The notes: a model not told the origin generated them from the sequence alone. DNA of 64,000 nucleotides from Streptomyces marianii (GCF_005795905.1 NZ_VAWE01000001.1:6437001-6501000); one strand, 5' to 3'; shown: positions 37,197 through 45,946, counted from the stretch's first letter. A program made the numbers and translations.

Positions 37197-40100
37197 TTAC
37201 GCCTTGCGGAGGCGGAACGTCAGCGACAGACCCTCGTCCGTGAACGGGGAGCCGTACGCGTCGTCGCCCTCACCCGTCGCGAAGTCCGTCGCGAGGACCT
37301 CGTCCGCGATCAGCCCGGAGTGGTCCGTGAGAGCCGAGGCGACCTCGGCGTCCGAGGAGGACCAGCGGAGCGCGATGCGGTCGGCGACGTCCAGGCCGCT
37401 GTTCTTGCGCGCCTCCTGGATCAGCCGGATCGCGTCGCGGGCGAGGCCCGCCCGCCGCAGCTCCGGAGTGATCTCCAGATCGAGCGCTACCGTGGCGCCC
37501 TGGTCGGAGGCGACCGACCAGCCCTCGCGCGGGGTCTCCGTGATGATGACCTCCTCCGGGGACAGGGTCACCTCCTCGCCGCCGACCTCGATCACGGCCG
37601 AGCCGGACCGCAGTGCCAGAGACAGCGCCGCCGCGTCCGCCGCGGCCACGGCCTTCGCGACGTCCTGCACGCCCTTCCCGAAACGCTTGCCCAGAGCCCG
37701 GAAGTTCGCCTTCGCCGTCGTATCGACCAGCGATCCGCCGCCCGCTGGACCGGCGGAGGAATCAGTCAGCGACGCCAAGGAGGAGACGTTGAGCTCCTCG
37801 GTGATCTGCGCGTGCAGTTCCGGCGACAGGGAGTCGAATCCCGGGGCCGCGACGAGTGCCCGCGACAGCGGCTGGCGGGTCTTCACACCCGACTCCGCGC
37901 GCGTGGCACGGCCCAGCTCGACCAGCCGGCGGACCAGCGCCATCTGCTGGGACAGCTCCGGGTCGACGGCGGAGAGGTCCGCCTCCGGCCAGGTCGAGAG
38001 ATGCACGGACTCCGGGGCGTCCGGCCTCACCGGAACCACCAGGTCCTGCCACACCCGCTCCGTGATGAACGGGGTCAGCGGGGCCATCAGCCGCGTGACG
38101 GTCTCGATCACGTCGTGGAGCGTGCGCAGCGCGGCCGCGTCGCCCTGCCAGAACCGGCGGCGCGAGCGGCGTACGTACCAGTTCGACAGATCGTCCACGA
38201 ATGACGAGATCAGCTTGCCGGCGCGCTGGGTGTCGTACGCCTCCAGCGCCTGCGTCACCTGGTCGACCAGCGCGTGCAGCTCGGAGAGCAGCCAGCGGTC
38301 GAGCACCGTGCGCTCCGCCGGAGCCGGGTCGGCGGTGGACGGCGCCCAGCCCGAGGTCCGGGCGTACAGTGCCTGGAAGGCCACCGTGTTCCAGTAGGTC
38401 AGCAGCGTCTTTCGCACGACCTCCTGGATCGTGCCGTGGCCCACCCGGCGGGCCGCCCACGGCGAGCCGCCTGCGGCCATGAACCAGCGCACGGCGTCGG
38501 CGCCGTGCTGGTCCATGAGCGGGATCGGCTGCAGGATGTTGCCCAGGTGCTTGGACATCTTGCGGCCGTCCTCGGCGAGGATGTGGCCCAGGCAGACCAC
38601 GTTCTCGTACGACGACTTGTCGAAGACCAGCGTGCCGACCGCCATCAGCGTGTAGAACCAGCCGCGGGTCTGGTCGATCGCCTCGGAGATGAACTGCGCC
38701 GGGTAGCGCTTCTCGAAGATGTCCTTGTTCCGGTACGGGTAGCCCCACTGCGCGAACGGCATGGACCCGGAGTCGTACCACGCGTCGATGACCTCGGGCA
38801 CCCGTGTCGCCGTCGAGGAGCACTGCGGGCAGGCGAAGGTGACGGCGTCGATGAACGGCCGGTGCGGGTCCAGGCCCGACTGGTCCGCCCCGGTGAGCTC
38901 GCCCAGCTCGGCGAGCGAGCCGACGCAGGTGAGGTGGTCCTCCTCGCAGCGCCAGATCGGCAGCGGGGTGCCCCAGTAGCGGTTGCGGGACAGCGCCCAG
39001 TCGATGTTGTTGTTGAGCCAGTCGCCGTACCGGCCGTGCTTGACCGACTCCGGGAACCAGTTGGTGTTCTCGTTCTCCTCGAGGAGCCGGTCCTTGACCG
39101 CGGTCGTGCGGATGTACCACGACGGCTGCGCGTAGTAGAGCAGCGCCGTGTGGCAGCGCCAGCAGTGCGGGTAGCTGTGCTCGTACGGGACGTGCCGGAA
39201 GAGCAGGCCGCGGGCGTCCAGGTCCTGGGTGAGCGCTTCGTCGGCCTTCTTGAAGAACACGCCGCCGACCAGGGGCACGTCCTCCTCGAAGGTGCCGTCG
39301 GGTCGGACCGGGTTCACCACGGGGAGCTCGTAGGCGCGGCAGACCTTGAGGTCGTCCTCACCGAAGGCGGGGGACTGGTGGACGAGACCGGTGCCGTCGT
39401 CGGTCGTGACGTACTCGGCGTTGACCACGAAGTGCGCCGGGGCCGGGAACTCGACGAGCTCGAACGGCCGGCGGTAGCCCCAGCGCTCCATCTCGGAGCC
39501 GGTGAAGGTCCGGCCCGTGGCCTCCCAGCCTTCACCGAGGGCCTTCTCCAGCAGCGGCTCGGCGACGACGAGTTTCTCCTCGCCGTTCGTGGCCACCACG
39601 TAGGTGACCCCGGGGTGGGCGGCCACCGCGGTGTTGGACACCAGCGTCCACGGGGTCGTCGTCCAGACCAGCAGCGACGCCTCGCCCGCGAGCGGGCCGG
39701 AGGTCAGCGGGAAGCGGACGAAGACGGACGGGTCGACGACGGTCTCGTAGCCCTGCGCCAGCTCGTGGTCGGACAGCCCGGTGCCGCAGCGCGGGCACCA
39801 GGGGGCGACGCGGTGGTCCTGGACGAGCAGGCCCTTGCCGAAGATCTCCTTCAGGGACCACCACACGGACTCGACGTACTCGGGGTCCATGGTCCGGTAC
39901 GCCTCGTCGAGGTCGACCCAGTAGCCCATGCGGGTCGTCAGCTCGGCGAAGGCGTCGGTGTGGCGGGTCACGGACTCGCGGCACTTCGCGTTGAACTCCG
40001 CGATGCCGTACGCCTCGATGTCCTTCTTGCCGTTGAAGCCGAGCTCCTTCTCGACGGCGAGCTCGACCGGCAGCCCGTGGCAGTCCCAGCCGGCCTTGCG

Positions 40101-40352
40101 GGCCACGTGGTAGCCCCGCATGGTCCGGAAGCGGGGGAAGACGTCCTTGAAGACGCGGGCCTCGATGTGGTGGGCGCCGGGCATGCCGTTGGCCGTGGGC
40201 GGGCCCTCGTAGAAGACCCACTCGGGGCGGCCCTCGGACTGCTCGAGGCTCTTCGCGAAGACCTTGCTCTCACGCCAGAAGTCGAGCACGGCGTGCTCGA
40301 GCGCGGGCAGGTCGACCTGGGCGGGCACCTGGCGGTACTGCGGCGGCGTCAT
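37197..40352 (-). CDS. ileS: Isoleucyl-tRNA synthetase, eukaryote-like type
   Basis: 1051 residues. The class I HIGH motif appears as HHIEA (in NGMPGAHHIEARVF) and KMSKS as KMSKHLGN, the variants found in the eukaryote-like (type 2) IleRS of mycobacteria and other actinobacteria. The editing CP1 domain contains WTTTPWTLVSNTAVA. The anticodon-binding and C-terminal domains follow. It charges tRNA-Ile. Type 2 enzymes are generally less sensitive to mupirocin; that property is inferred here. ATG at 40352 has GGAGGAG seven bases upstream, within a T-box leader. Confidence 0.97.
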   Translation of the reverse strand: MTPPQYRQVPAQVDLPALEHAVLDFWRESKVFAKSLEQSEGRPEWVFYEGPPTANGMPGAHHIEARVFKDVFPRFRTMRGYHVARKAGWDCHGLPVELAVEKELGFNGKKDIEAYGIAEFNAKCRESVTRHTDAFAELTTRMGYWVDLDEAYRTMDPEYVESVWWSLKEIFGKGLLVQDHRVAPWCPRCGTGLSDHELAQGYETVVDPSVFVRFPLTSGPLAGEASLLVWTTTPWTLVSNTAVAAHPGVTYVVATNGEEKLVVAEPLLEKALGEGWEATGRTFTGSEMERWGYRRPFELVEFPAPAHFVVNAEYVTTDDGTGLVHQSPAFGEDDLKVCRAYELPVVNPVRPDGTFEEDVPLVGGVFFKKADEALTQDLDARGLLFRHVPYEHSYPHCWRCHTALLYYAQPSWYIRTTAVKDRLLEENENTNWFPESVKHGRYGDWLNNNIDWALSRNRYWGTPLPIWRCEEDHLTCVGSLAELGELTGADQSGLDPHRPFIDAVTFACPQCSSTATRVPEVIDAWYDSGSMPFAQWGYPYRNKDIFEKRYPAQFISEAIDQTRGWFYTLMAVGTLVFDKSSYENVVCLGHILAEDGRKMSKHLGNILQPIPLMDQHGADAVRWFMAAGGSPWAARRVGHGTIQEVVRKTLLTYWNTVAFQALYARTSGWAPSTADPAPAERTVLDRWLLSELHALVDQVTQALEAYDTQRAGKLISSFVDDLSNWYVRRSRRRFWQGDAAALRTLHDVIETVTRLMAPLTPFITERVWQDLVVPVRPDAPESVHLSTWPEADLSAVDPELSQQMALVRRLVELGRATRAESGVKTRQPLSRALVAAPGFDSLSPELHAQITEELNVSSLASLTDSSAGPAGGGSLVDTTAKANFRALGKRFGKGVQDVAKAVAAADAAALSLALRSGSAVIEVGGEEVTLSPEEVIITETPREGWSVASDQGATVALDLEITPELRRAGLARDAIRLIQEARKNSGLDVADRIALRWSSSDAEVASALTDHSGLIADEVLATDFATGEGDDAYGSPFTDEGLSLTFRLRKA

Positions 40353-40625
40353 GTACGGGCTCCTCCAACGGAGTGTGTCTCTTCCGTCGGAGGGACGAGA
40401 GCCGATGCGCTGCGCTCCCGCGGTACCACCCTCCTTGGCCCTCCGGCGCGTGGCCGGACAGCCCCCTCATTGGGGTCGCGATGCCGGTTCTACTGGCCCT
40501 GGGCTGCCCGTGGGCGTTCTTCCGGCGGCTCCGGGGTGATCCTTCGCACCGCGCTCGCCCCCGGGCTCTCACCGTCCCCGGGTCGCTCATGGCTGCGTAC
40601 GACGCTACTCGTCCCCATCCACGCC
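40353..40625 (-). promoter_or_regulatory. Translational T-box riboswitch of ileS
   Basis: Read on the minus strand, the leader has GGTGAGAGCC and a short stem I (CCGGGG/CCCCGG around 40531-40565) whose loop carries the Ile specifier ATC (40540-40538). The canonical T-box AGGGTGGTACCGCG is at 40432-40419, followed by CGTCCCTCC. CCTCCGACGGA (40393-40383) can pair with TCCGTTGGAGG (40372-40362) in an 11-bp hairpin with one G-U pair, burying the Shine-Dalgarno sequence (40366-40360). Uncharged tRNA-Ile should open it. This matches the translational ileS T-boxes known from actinobacteria. Confidence 0.92.
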
Positions 40626-40929
40626 TTTCGCTTCGCCCAGTGTACGGGCCCGGGCGCGTGGGGGCCGACCGGATTTCCCGGCCGGCGGACGGGTCGGAGG
40701 CCGGGCCGCGCTTGACCCGAATGGCCACACGGGGCGCGGCGGGTCCCGCGCGGCACCCGCCCGGCGGATTAGGGGGCGGGGAGCTGGGCACAACGGATGC
40801 AGGCTCGCGTTGGGGAAGGCGCGGGGCGGGCCGGACAGGCGGCGTGCCCCGTTGCCGCGGCGCTGGGGTCGATTTATCGTCCCAGCACGATTCGCGAGCA
40901 AGATCACAATATGTGAAGGGGCCGCGGCC
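40626..40929. other. Divergent promoter region between ileS leader and DksA-like gene
   Basis: About 300 bases with no gene. It should contain the ileS promoter (leftward) and the promoter of the H1/DksA-like gene (rightward). Near the right end an A/T-richer stretch (GATTTATCGTCCC at about 40871, then AGATCACAATATGTGAAGGG) precedes the start codon, with GAAGGGG as ribosome site. No clear -35/-10 pair was fixed. Confidence 0.45.
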
Positions 40930-42132
40930 ATGGTGGCGAAGAAGACCGCCGTGAAGAAGACGGCGTCAGCGAGGTCCACCGCCGCTGCGGGGGCGGCGGC
41001 CAAGGAGACGAACGGCAAGAAGAGCGCCGTCGCGAAGAAGACCACCAGGAGGGTGACGAAGACGGTCCCCTCCGGCGCGAACGCGCACGACGCGGCCGGG
41101 GCCAAGCCGGCGGAACCCGCCAGGAAGGCCGCGCGGAAGACCACGGCGGCGGCGGCCAAGCGGTCCGCCGCCGGTCCGTCCGCGGGGGCCGGGAAGTCGG
41201 CGAGGAGCCCGAAGGGCCGCGCCCGGGAGCACCCGGCCGAGGAGGCGGGGAAGCGGCGGGCGGAAGCGGCCGCGGAGCCGGCGAAGGAAGCCGCGGAGGC
41301 ACCGGCGAGGGATCCGGGCCGGAAGGCCGCGAGGAAGGCGACCGCGCGGGCCGCCGCGCGGGCCGGCGCCGGTTCGGGGGCCACGGGTACCGGGAGGGCC
41401 TCGGGCACGGGCTCGAAGGCTCCGGACGCCGGCTCGAAGGCCACCGAAGGCAGGAAGACCGCCGCGGGTACGAGGAAGAGCGCGGTCGCGCGCAAGACCG
41501 CGGCCGGCACGGAGACGGCGGGGCGCTCGGCGGCCGCGGCCGCGAAGGCGCCGGGCAGGAAGGCGACTGCGAGGGCAGGCGCCAGGAAGGCCGCCACGGC
41601 GGCCGGGGAAGCGGTCGAGGCCGCGAAGCAGACGGGAGCCAGGACGGTGGCAGCCAAGAAGAGCGAGGGCGGGTCCGGTACGGCCGCGGAGGACACCGCG
41701 TCGCCGGTGCCGCAGGCCCGTGTCGCCGCGGCACCGGGAGACCTCGCCGTACGGCCGGGGGAGGACCCGTGGACGACGGAGGAGGTCGCCGAGGCGCGCG
41801 CCGAGCTGGAGAGCGAGCTGGCCCGGCTGCAGGCCGAGATCAGCCACTCCGAGGAGGCGCTGACCGGGCTGATGCGGGACTCCGGGGACGGCGCCGGGGA
41901 CGACCAGGCCGACACCGGCACCAAGAACATCACCCGGGAGCACGAGATGGCGCTGGCCGCCAACGCCCGCGAGATGGTCGAGCAGAGCGAGCGGGCCCTG
42001 CACCGGCTGGACGCGGGTACGTACGGCCTCTGCGAGATCTGCGGCAACCCGATCGGCAAGGCGCGGATGCAGGCGTTCCCCCGGGCCACGCTGTGCGTGG
42101 AGGACAAGCAGAAGCAGGAGCGTCGGGGCTGA
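40930..42132 (+). CDS. Histone-H1-like Lys/Ala tail fused to DksA/TraR-type domain
   Basis: 400 residues, ATG at 40930 with GAAGGGG eight bases upstream. Residues 1 to ~270 are Lys/Ala/Arg/Gly-rich repeats (VAKKTAVKKTAS, RKAARKTTAAAAKR), like histone H1 tails, and should bind nucleic acid. A coiled-coil hairpin follows (EVAEARAELESELARLQAEI), then the DksA-type finger CEICGNPIGKARMQAFPRA. Cys368, Cys371 and Cys389 are present, but the fourth zinc position is Asp392 (CVEDK). DksA relatives bind the RNA polymerase secondary channel. The long basic tail suggests DNA or RNA tethering. It is monocistronic by its flanking hairpin. Confidence 0.85.
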   Translation: MVAKKTAVKKTASARSTAAAGAAAKETNGKKSAVAKKTTRRVTKTVPSGANAHDAAGAKPAEPARKAARKTTAAAAKRSAAGPSAGAGKSARSPKGRAREHPAEEAGKRRAEAAAEPAKEAAEAPARDPGRKAARKATARAAARAGAGSGATGTGRASGTGSKAPDAGSKATEGRKTAAGTRKSAVARKTAAGTETAGRSAAAAAKAPGRKATARAGARKAATAAGEAVEAAKQTGARTVAAKKSEGGSGTAAEDTASPVPQARVAAAPGDLAVRPGEDPWTTEEVAEARAELESELARLQAEISHSEEALTGLMRDSGDGAGDDQADTGTKNITREHEMALAANAREMVEQSERALHRLDAGTYGLCEICGNPIGKARMQAFPRATLCVEDKQKQERRG

Positions 42133-42139
42133 GCCCGCC

Positions 42140-42177
42140 CCCGGCTCCGGGCCCCCTCCACGGTGTCCGGAGCCGGG
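42140..42177 (+). terminator. Hairpin terminator after H1/DksA-like gene
   Basis: CCCGGCTCCGG (42140-42150) pairs exactly with CCGGAGCCGGG (42167-42177), seven bases past the stop codon. lspA begins 57 bases later with its own TAGGTT (-10-like, 42218-42223). Confidence 0.75.
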
Positions 42178-42234
42178 TCCGCACGTGTGTGCCGTACCCT
42201 CGTGACCAGTCGGCACCTAGGTTGAGGGACTCAC

Positions 42235-42795
42235 GTGGCAGAGGCGGAGCGCATCATCGGTACGCCGGACGTAGACGACGAGGCGGCGGCTCCCGCCGAG
42301 CGGCCCGGGGGCAGGCGCCGGATCTTCGCCCTGTTCGCCGTGGCCGCCGTGGCCTACGCGCTGGACCTCGTCACCAAGATGGTGGTCGTCGCCAAGCTGG
42401 AGCACCACCAGCCGATCCAGGTGATCGGTGACTGGCTGCGGTTCGAGGCGGTCCGCAACCCCGGAGCGGCGTTCGGCTTCGGCGAGGCGTTCACGATCAT
42501 CTTCACGATCATCGCGGCGGTGGTGATCGTGGTGATCGCGCGGCTGGCGCGCAAGCTCTACAGCCTGCCGTGGGCCATCGCGCTCGGCATGCTGCTGGGC
42601 GGGGCGCTGGGCAATCTCACGGACCGGATCTTCCGTTCGCCGGGGGTCTTCGAGGGCGCGGTCGTCGACTTCATCGCGCCGAAGCACTTCGCCGTGTTCA
42701 ACCTGGCCGACTCGGCGATCGTGTGCGGCGGCATCCTCATCGTGATCCTGTCCTTCAAGGGCCTGGACCCGGACGGCACCGTCCACAAGGACTGA
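42235..42795 (+). CDS. lspA: Lipoprotein signal peptidase (signal peptidase II)
   Basis: 186 residues with four transmembrane helices (first: [20 protein letters not shown]). [18 protein letters not shown] and [12 protein letters not shown] are the family blocks; the Asp residues in the last two are the catalytic aspartyl pair. It cleaves the signal peptides of diacylated prolipoproteins at the membrane. The N-terminal ~28 residues are a non-conserved acidic extension typical of actinobacteria. GTG at 42235 has a GAGGGA site. rluD follows, as in most actinobacteria. Confidence 0.96.
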   Translation: MAEAERIIGTPDVDDEAAAPAERPGGRRRIFALFAVAAVAYALDLVTKMVVVAKLEHHQPIQVIGDWLRFEAVRNPGAAFGFGEAFTIIFTIIAAVVIVVIARLARKLYSLPWAIALGMLLGGALGNLTDRIFRSPGVFEGAVVDFIAPKHFAVFNLADSAIVCGGILIVILSFKGLDPDGTVHKD

Positions 42796-42870
42796 GGCGG
42801 CCGGACTCCGGCCGCGACGGTCACGGGACCGAACCGGCGGCGGGGGCCGCGGTCGGGGCGGACCCGAGTC

Positions 42871-42927
42871 CGGTTGTCCACAGGCGGCCCGGTCCGGGCG
42901 GCCCGGGGCCCGGTTGTCCACAGGCGG
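42871..42927 (+). repeat. 17-bp direct repeat carrying two perfect DnaA boxes
   Basis: CGGTTGTCCACAGGCGG occurs at 42871-42887 and 42911-42927, exactly 40 bases apart. Each copy contains TTGTCCACA (42874-42882 and 42914-42922), the Streptomyces DnaA-box consensus, in the same orientation. The pair lies between lspA and rluD, immediately upstream of the rluD start. Confidence 0.8.
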
Positions 42928-42951
42928 GCCCGGTCACAGGGACCGACAAGG

Positions 42952-42957
42952 CATACT
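42952..42957 (+). promoter_or_regulatory. Candidate leaderless -10 of rluD
   Basis: CATACT ends seven bases before the rluD GTG at 42964, in the position of a leaderless-transcript -10. No Shine-Dalgarno sequence is present. The -35 is not evident. Confidence 0.4.
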
Positions 42958-42963
42958 CGACGG

Positions 42964-43905
42964 GTGAGCACGATTCCCGAAACCCGCACCCTGCCCGTTC
43001 CCGACGGTCTCGAGGGCGAGCGCGTCGACGCCGCCATATCGCGCATGTTCGGCTTCTCCCGGACGAAGGCGGCCGAGCTCGCCGCCGGGGGCAAGGTCCA
43101 GGTCGACGGCTCGGTCGTGGGCAAGTCCGAGCGGGTGCGCGGCGGTGCCTGGCTCGAGGTCGAGATGCCGCAGGCCCCCGCGCCGGTCCAGGTCGTCGCC
43201 GAGCCGGTCGAGGGCATGGAGATCGTGCACGACGACGAGGACATCGTGGTGATCGTGAAGCCGGTCGGTGTGGCCGCCCACCCGAGCCCCGGCTGGACGG
43301 GGCCGACGGTGATCGGCGGGCTGGCCGCGGCGGGGTACCGGATCTCGACGTCGGGCGCCGCCGAGCGGCAGGGCATCGTGCACCGGCTGGACGTCGGCAC
43401 GTCCGGGCTGATGGTGGTCGCCAAGTCGGAGCGTGCGTACACCCTGCTGAAGCAGCAGTTCCGGGAGCGCACGGTCGACAAGCGGTACCACGCGCTGGTG
43501 CAGGGCCACCCGGACCCGCTGAGCGGCACGATCGACGCGCCCATCGGCCGCCACCCCCAGCACGACTACAAGTGGGCCGTGACCGCGGAGGGCAAGCCCT
43601 CCGTCACGCACTACGACCTGATCGAGGCGTTCCGCGCCGCTTCGCTGCTGGACATCAAACTGGAGACCGGCCGCACGCACCAGATCCGGGTTCACATGTC
43701 CGCCCACCGGCACCCGTGCGTCGGCGACCTCACCTACGGGGCGGACCCGACGATGGCGCGGCGGCTGGGGCTGACCCGGCAGTGGCTGCACGCGGTGCGC
43801 CTGGGGTTCGAGCATCCTGCGGACGGCCGGTGGGCCGAGTTCGGCAGCGACTATCCCGAGGACCTGCAGGCGGCGCTGGACCGGATCGCGGCGGAGAGCG
43901 CATGA
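42964..43905 (+). CDS. rluD: 23S rRNA pseudouridine synthase, RluD family
   Basis: 313 residues. An N-terminal S4 RNA-binding domain ([20 protein letters not shown], then GGKVQVDG) precedes the RluA/RluD catalytic domain with [18 protein letters not shown], holding the catalytic Asp, and [14 protein letters not shown]. It isomerises uridines in 23S rRNA helix 69 in the family prototype. The GTG start at 42964 is chosen from homology; it overlaps the next gene by four bases. Two DnaA boxes lie 42-90 bases upstream. Confidence 0.94.
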   Translation: MSTIPETRTLPVPDGLEGERVDAAISRMFGFSRTKAAELAAGGKVQVDGSVVGKSERVRGGAWLEVEMPQAPAPVQVVAEPVEGMEIVHDDEDIVVIVKPVGVAAHPSPGWTGPTVIGGLAAAGYRISTSGAAERQGIVHRLDVGTSGLMVVAKSERAYTLLKQQFRERTVDKRYHALVQGHPDPLSGTIDAPIGRHPQHDYKWAVTAEGKPSVTHYDLIEAFRAASLLDIKLETGRTHQIRVHMSAHRHPCVGDLTYGADPTMARRLGLTRQWLHAVRLGFEHPADGRWAEFGSDYPEDLQAALDRIAAESA

Positions 43906-44411
43906 GCGGGGACGCGGAACGCCCGCCGGAAGGCGTCGCCCCGGGCGGTTATGCCGTGAGGGAGGCGACGGATCCCGCGGACCGTGAGGCCTGCTTCAGG
44001 GTGCGCAAGGAGGTGTTCGTCGTCGAGCAGCGGGTGCCCCAGGAGATCGAGTACGACGCGTACGACGCCGAGGGCGCGGACACGATCCACGTCCTGGCCG
44101 TCGGCCCGGAGGGCCCGCTGGGCACGGGCCGTCTGCTGCACGGCCCGGCGGCGGCCGGCAGGACCGGCGGCGACCCGTCGGTCGGCTCGCTGGGGCGGCT
44201 CGCGGTGACCAGGGTCGCGCGCGGCCGGGGCGTCGGGGTGGCACTCGTCCGCGCGATCGAGTCCGCGGCCCGTGAGCGCGGCCTCACCGCGGTCGACCTG
44301 CACGCGCAGACCCAGGCGCTCGCGTTCTACGAGCGCCTGGGATACGAGGCCTACGGTCCCGAGTTCCCGGACGCGGGCATCCCCCACCGGGCCATGCGCC
44401 GAGCGCTCTGA
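43902..44411 (+). CDS. GNAT-family N-acetyltransferase
   Basis: 169 residues. [21 protein letters not shown] and DTIHVLAVG form the N-terminal half. [20 protein letters not shown] is the acetyl-CoA-binding motif A, and [20 protein letters not shown] motif B, as in ElaA-like GNATs. The substrate is unknown. The ATG overlaps the rluD stop (ATGA), so it is co-translated with rluD. A decayed antiporter gene follows. Confidence 0.9.
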   Translation: MSGDAERPPEGVAPGGYAVREATDPADREACFRVRKEVFVVEQRVPQEIEYDAYDAEGADTIHVLAVGPEGPLGTGRLLHGPAAAGRTGGDPSVGSLGRLAVTRVARGRGVGVALVRAIESAARERGLTAVDLHAQTQALAFYERLGYEAYGPEFPDAGIPHRAMRRAL

Positions 44412-44635
44412 CGGCCGTTCCGCCCGAGTCCCGCCCTGCCCGCACCGTCCGCCGCGCTCGTACGCCCCCGCCGGACACCGAAGTGACCGTTGCCGGGGCG
44501 GCGAATGCGTGCCCCGCCCCGGGCCGGTGACGGGCGTACAGCAGACGGACCGGTCGGGCGTATGCGGATGAGTCGGGAGGAACACATGGCACGCCGGATG
44601 TGCTGATCGGAGAGCCGACCGTTCCACAGGTGCTC

Positions 44636-44840
44636 GTGGACCAACCGGCCCCGCTGTTCGTGCTGTTGCCGGGGCCGTGATCACCGTGCCGCTCGGGGAG
44701 CGGCTCGGACTGCCCGCGCCGCTCCTGAACCCGCTGTCGCCCGCCCGGCACGAGGTGCCGGCCGCACGCAGCGAGCCGGGGCCGCCCCGGGGGTCGTCGA
44801 ACGCGTCCTGCTGCGCCTGGACGTCCGCAGTCCGCGCTGA
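44636..44840 (+). pseudogene. Internally deleted Na+/H+ antiporter (CPA1) remnant
   Basis: GTG at 44636 begins VDQPAPLFVLLPG, then after a one-base frame change near 44671 continues AVITVPLGERLGLPAPLL. That resembles the first membrane helices of Streptomyces CPA1 Na+/H+ antiporters (typically MDQLALLFVLLLGA..., then P-GDRLGLPAPVL). Within another 100 bases, RHEVPAARSEPG and, in another frame, PGVVERVLLRLDVRSPR to a TGA at 44838 resemble the C-terminal tail of the same proteins. The middle (roughly 450 codons) is missing. The flanks 44412-44635 and 44841-44936 hold no gene. Confidence 0.6.
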
Positions 44841-44936
44841 GCACCTCCGCTCGGGCGCGGCACGCCACGAACCGGCCGCGCGGGCGGGGCGGTTTCGGAC
44901 CGGCGCCGGGCGGTCGGCCGGCCGTAGGATCGGCTC

Positions 44937-45683
44937 ATGGCGCGCACCGTGGTGATCAGTGGCGGGGGTACGGGAATCGGGCTCGCGACGGCGGAGGTGT
45001 TCGCCGCTGACGGCGAGCGGGTACTGCTGCTGGGGCGCCGCGAGGAGGTGCTCGCGCGGGCGGCCGAGCGGATTCCGGGCGCGCGCTACTGCGCCGCGGA
45101 TCTCAGTGAGCCCGAAGGGGCCCGCCGCGCCGCGGGGTTCGCCGCCCGGGAGTACGGCACGGTGGACGTGCTCGTCCACAGCGCGGGCGGCAACGGAGGG
45201 CTGGAGGACCGGCCGGAGTACGAGGACCCGCTGGAGGCGGTCGCCCACGACTGGACCCTCAACTTCCGCCTCAACACCCTCACCGCCGTGCTCCTCACCG
45301 AGGCACTCGAGGGCCACCTCGCCACGCCCGGAGGTCGCGTGCTCTTCCTCAGCTCCATCGCGGCCTATCGGGGGTCCGGCTCGGGCGCGTACGCGGCGTC
45401 CAAGGCAGCTCTGCACCCGTACGCGCACGACCTGGCCCGCCGGCTCGGGCCGCGCGGCATCACGGTCAACCTGGTGGCGCCCGGCTACGTCGAGGAGACC
45501 GGCTTCTTCGGCGACGGGATCGGCGAGGATCGCCGCATGCGGCTCATCGCCGAGACGTCCACGGGCCGGCCGGGCCATCCCGGCGACGTGGCCCGGACCC
45601 TCCACTGGCTCGCCTCCCACGCGGCGTCCCACATCACGTCCCAGGTCGTCCAGGTCAACGGCGGCGCGGAGCGCGGCCACTAG
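44937..45683 (+). CDS. Short-chain dehydrogenase/reductase
   Basis: 248 residues. The Rossmann motif is ISGGGTGIGLATAEVFA. VHSAGGNGG stands for the NNAG-type motif, LFLSSIAAY holds the catalytic Ser, YAASKAAL the Tyr-x3-Lys pair, and LVAPGYVEETGFF the PG motif. It is an NAD(P)-dependent classical SDR of unknown substrate. The final codons read into TAG, which is the first three bases of the inverted terminal repeat of the adjacent MITE-like element; the original C-terminus may have been longer. Confidence 0.92.
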   Translation: MARTVVISGGGTGIGLATAEVFAADGERVLLLGRREEVLARAAERIPGARYCAADLSEPEGARRAAGFAAREYGTVDVLVHSAGGNGGLEDRPEYEDPLEAVAHDWTLNFRLNTLTAVLLTEALEGHLATPGGRVLFLSSIAAYRGSGSGAYAASKAALHPYAHDLARRLGPRGITVNLVAPGYVEETGFFGDGIGEDRRMRLIAETSTGRPGHPGDVARTLHWLASHAASHITSQVVQVNGGAERGH

Positions 45684-45891
45684 GGCGTGTGGCGAAAGTC
45701 CCTCCTGGCCCGCGACGCCTGGCACGCACGCTCGCTGCGTTGTCGGAGTCATCCGAGTACGTCCAGTACGAGGATGATCCTCCGCCTTGCGATCTTCCCC
45801 TCGGCCCGGAGGGCCGGGGGGAGGCCCCATGCACCAGACGCCGCAGGCCCCGCCCTACGGGCGGACGGAGCTACTTTCGCAACTCGCCCTA
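45681..45891. mobile_element. MITE-like element with 19-bp terminal inverted repeats
   Basis: TAGGGCGTGTGGCGAAAGT (45681-45699) and its near-complement ACTTTCGCAACTCGCCCTA (45873-45891) match at 17 of 19 positions and bound a 211-base non-coding element. CTAG is present at both outer edges (45680-45683 and 45889-45892), either part of longer termini or a 4-base target duplication fitting the YTAR site of IS701-type elements. An internal palindrome TCATCC-GTAC/GTAC-GGATGA lies at 45749-45777. No transposase is encoded, so it would need one in trans. Confidence 0.8.
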
Positions 45892-45946
45892 GTGCCGCGT
45901 CAGGCGACGTCCACCCCGACGGGACGCCCGGGAGCGGTCCAGCACG

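Noticed and set aside
44412..44600. Small gene ATG GCA CGC CGG ATG TGC TGA near 44586
   Set aside because: Only six codons after a good GGAGG; more likely a relic of the ribosome site of the lost antiporter or chance.
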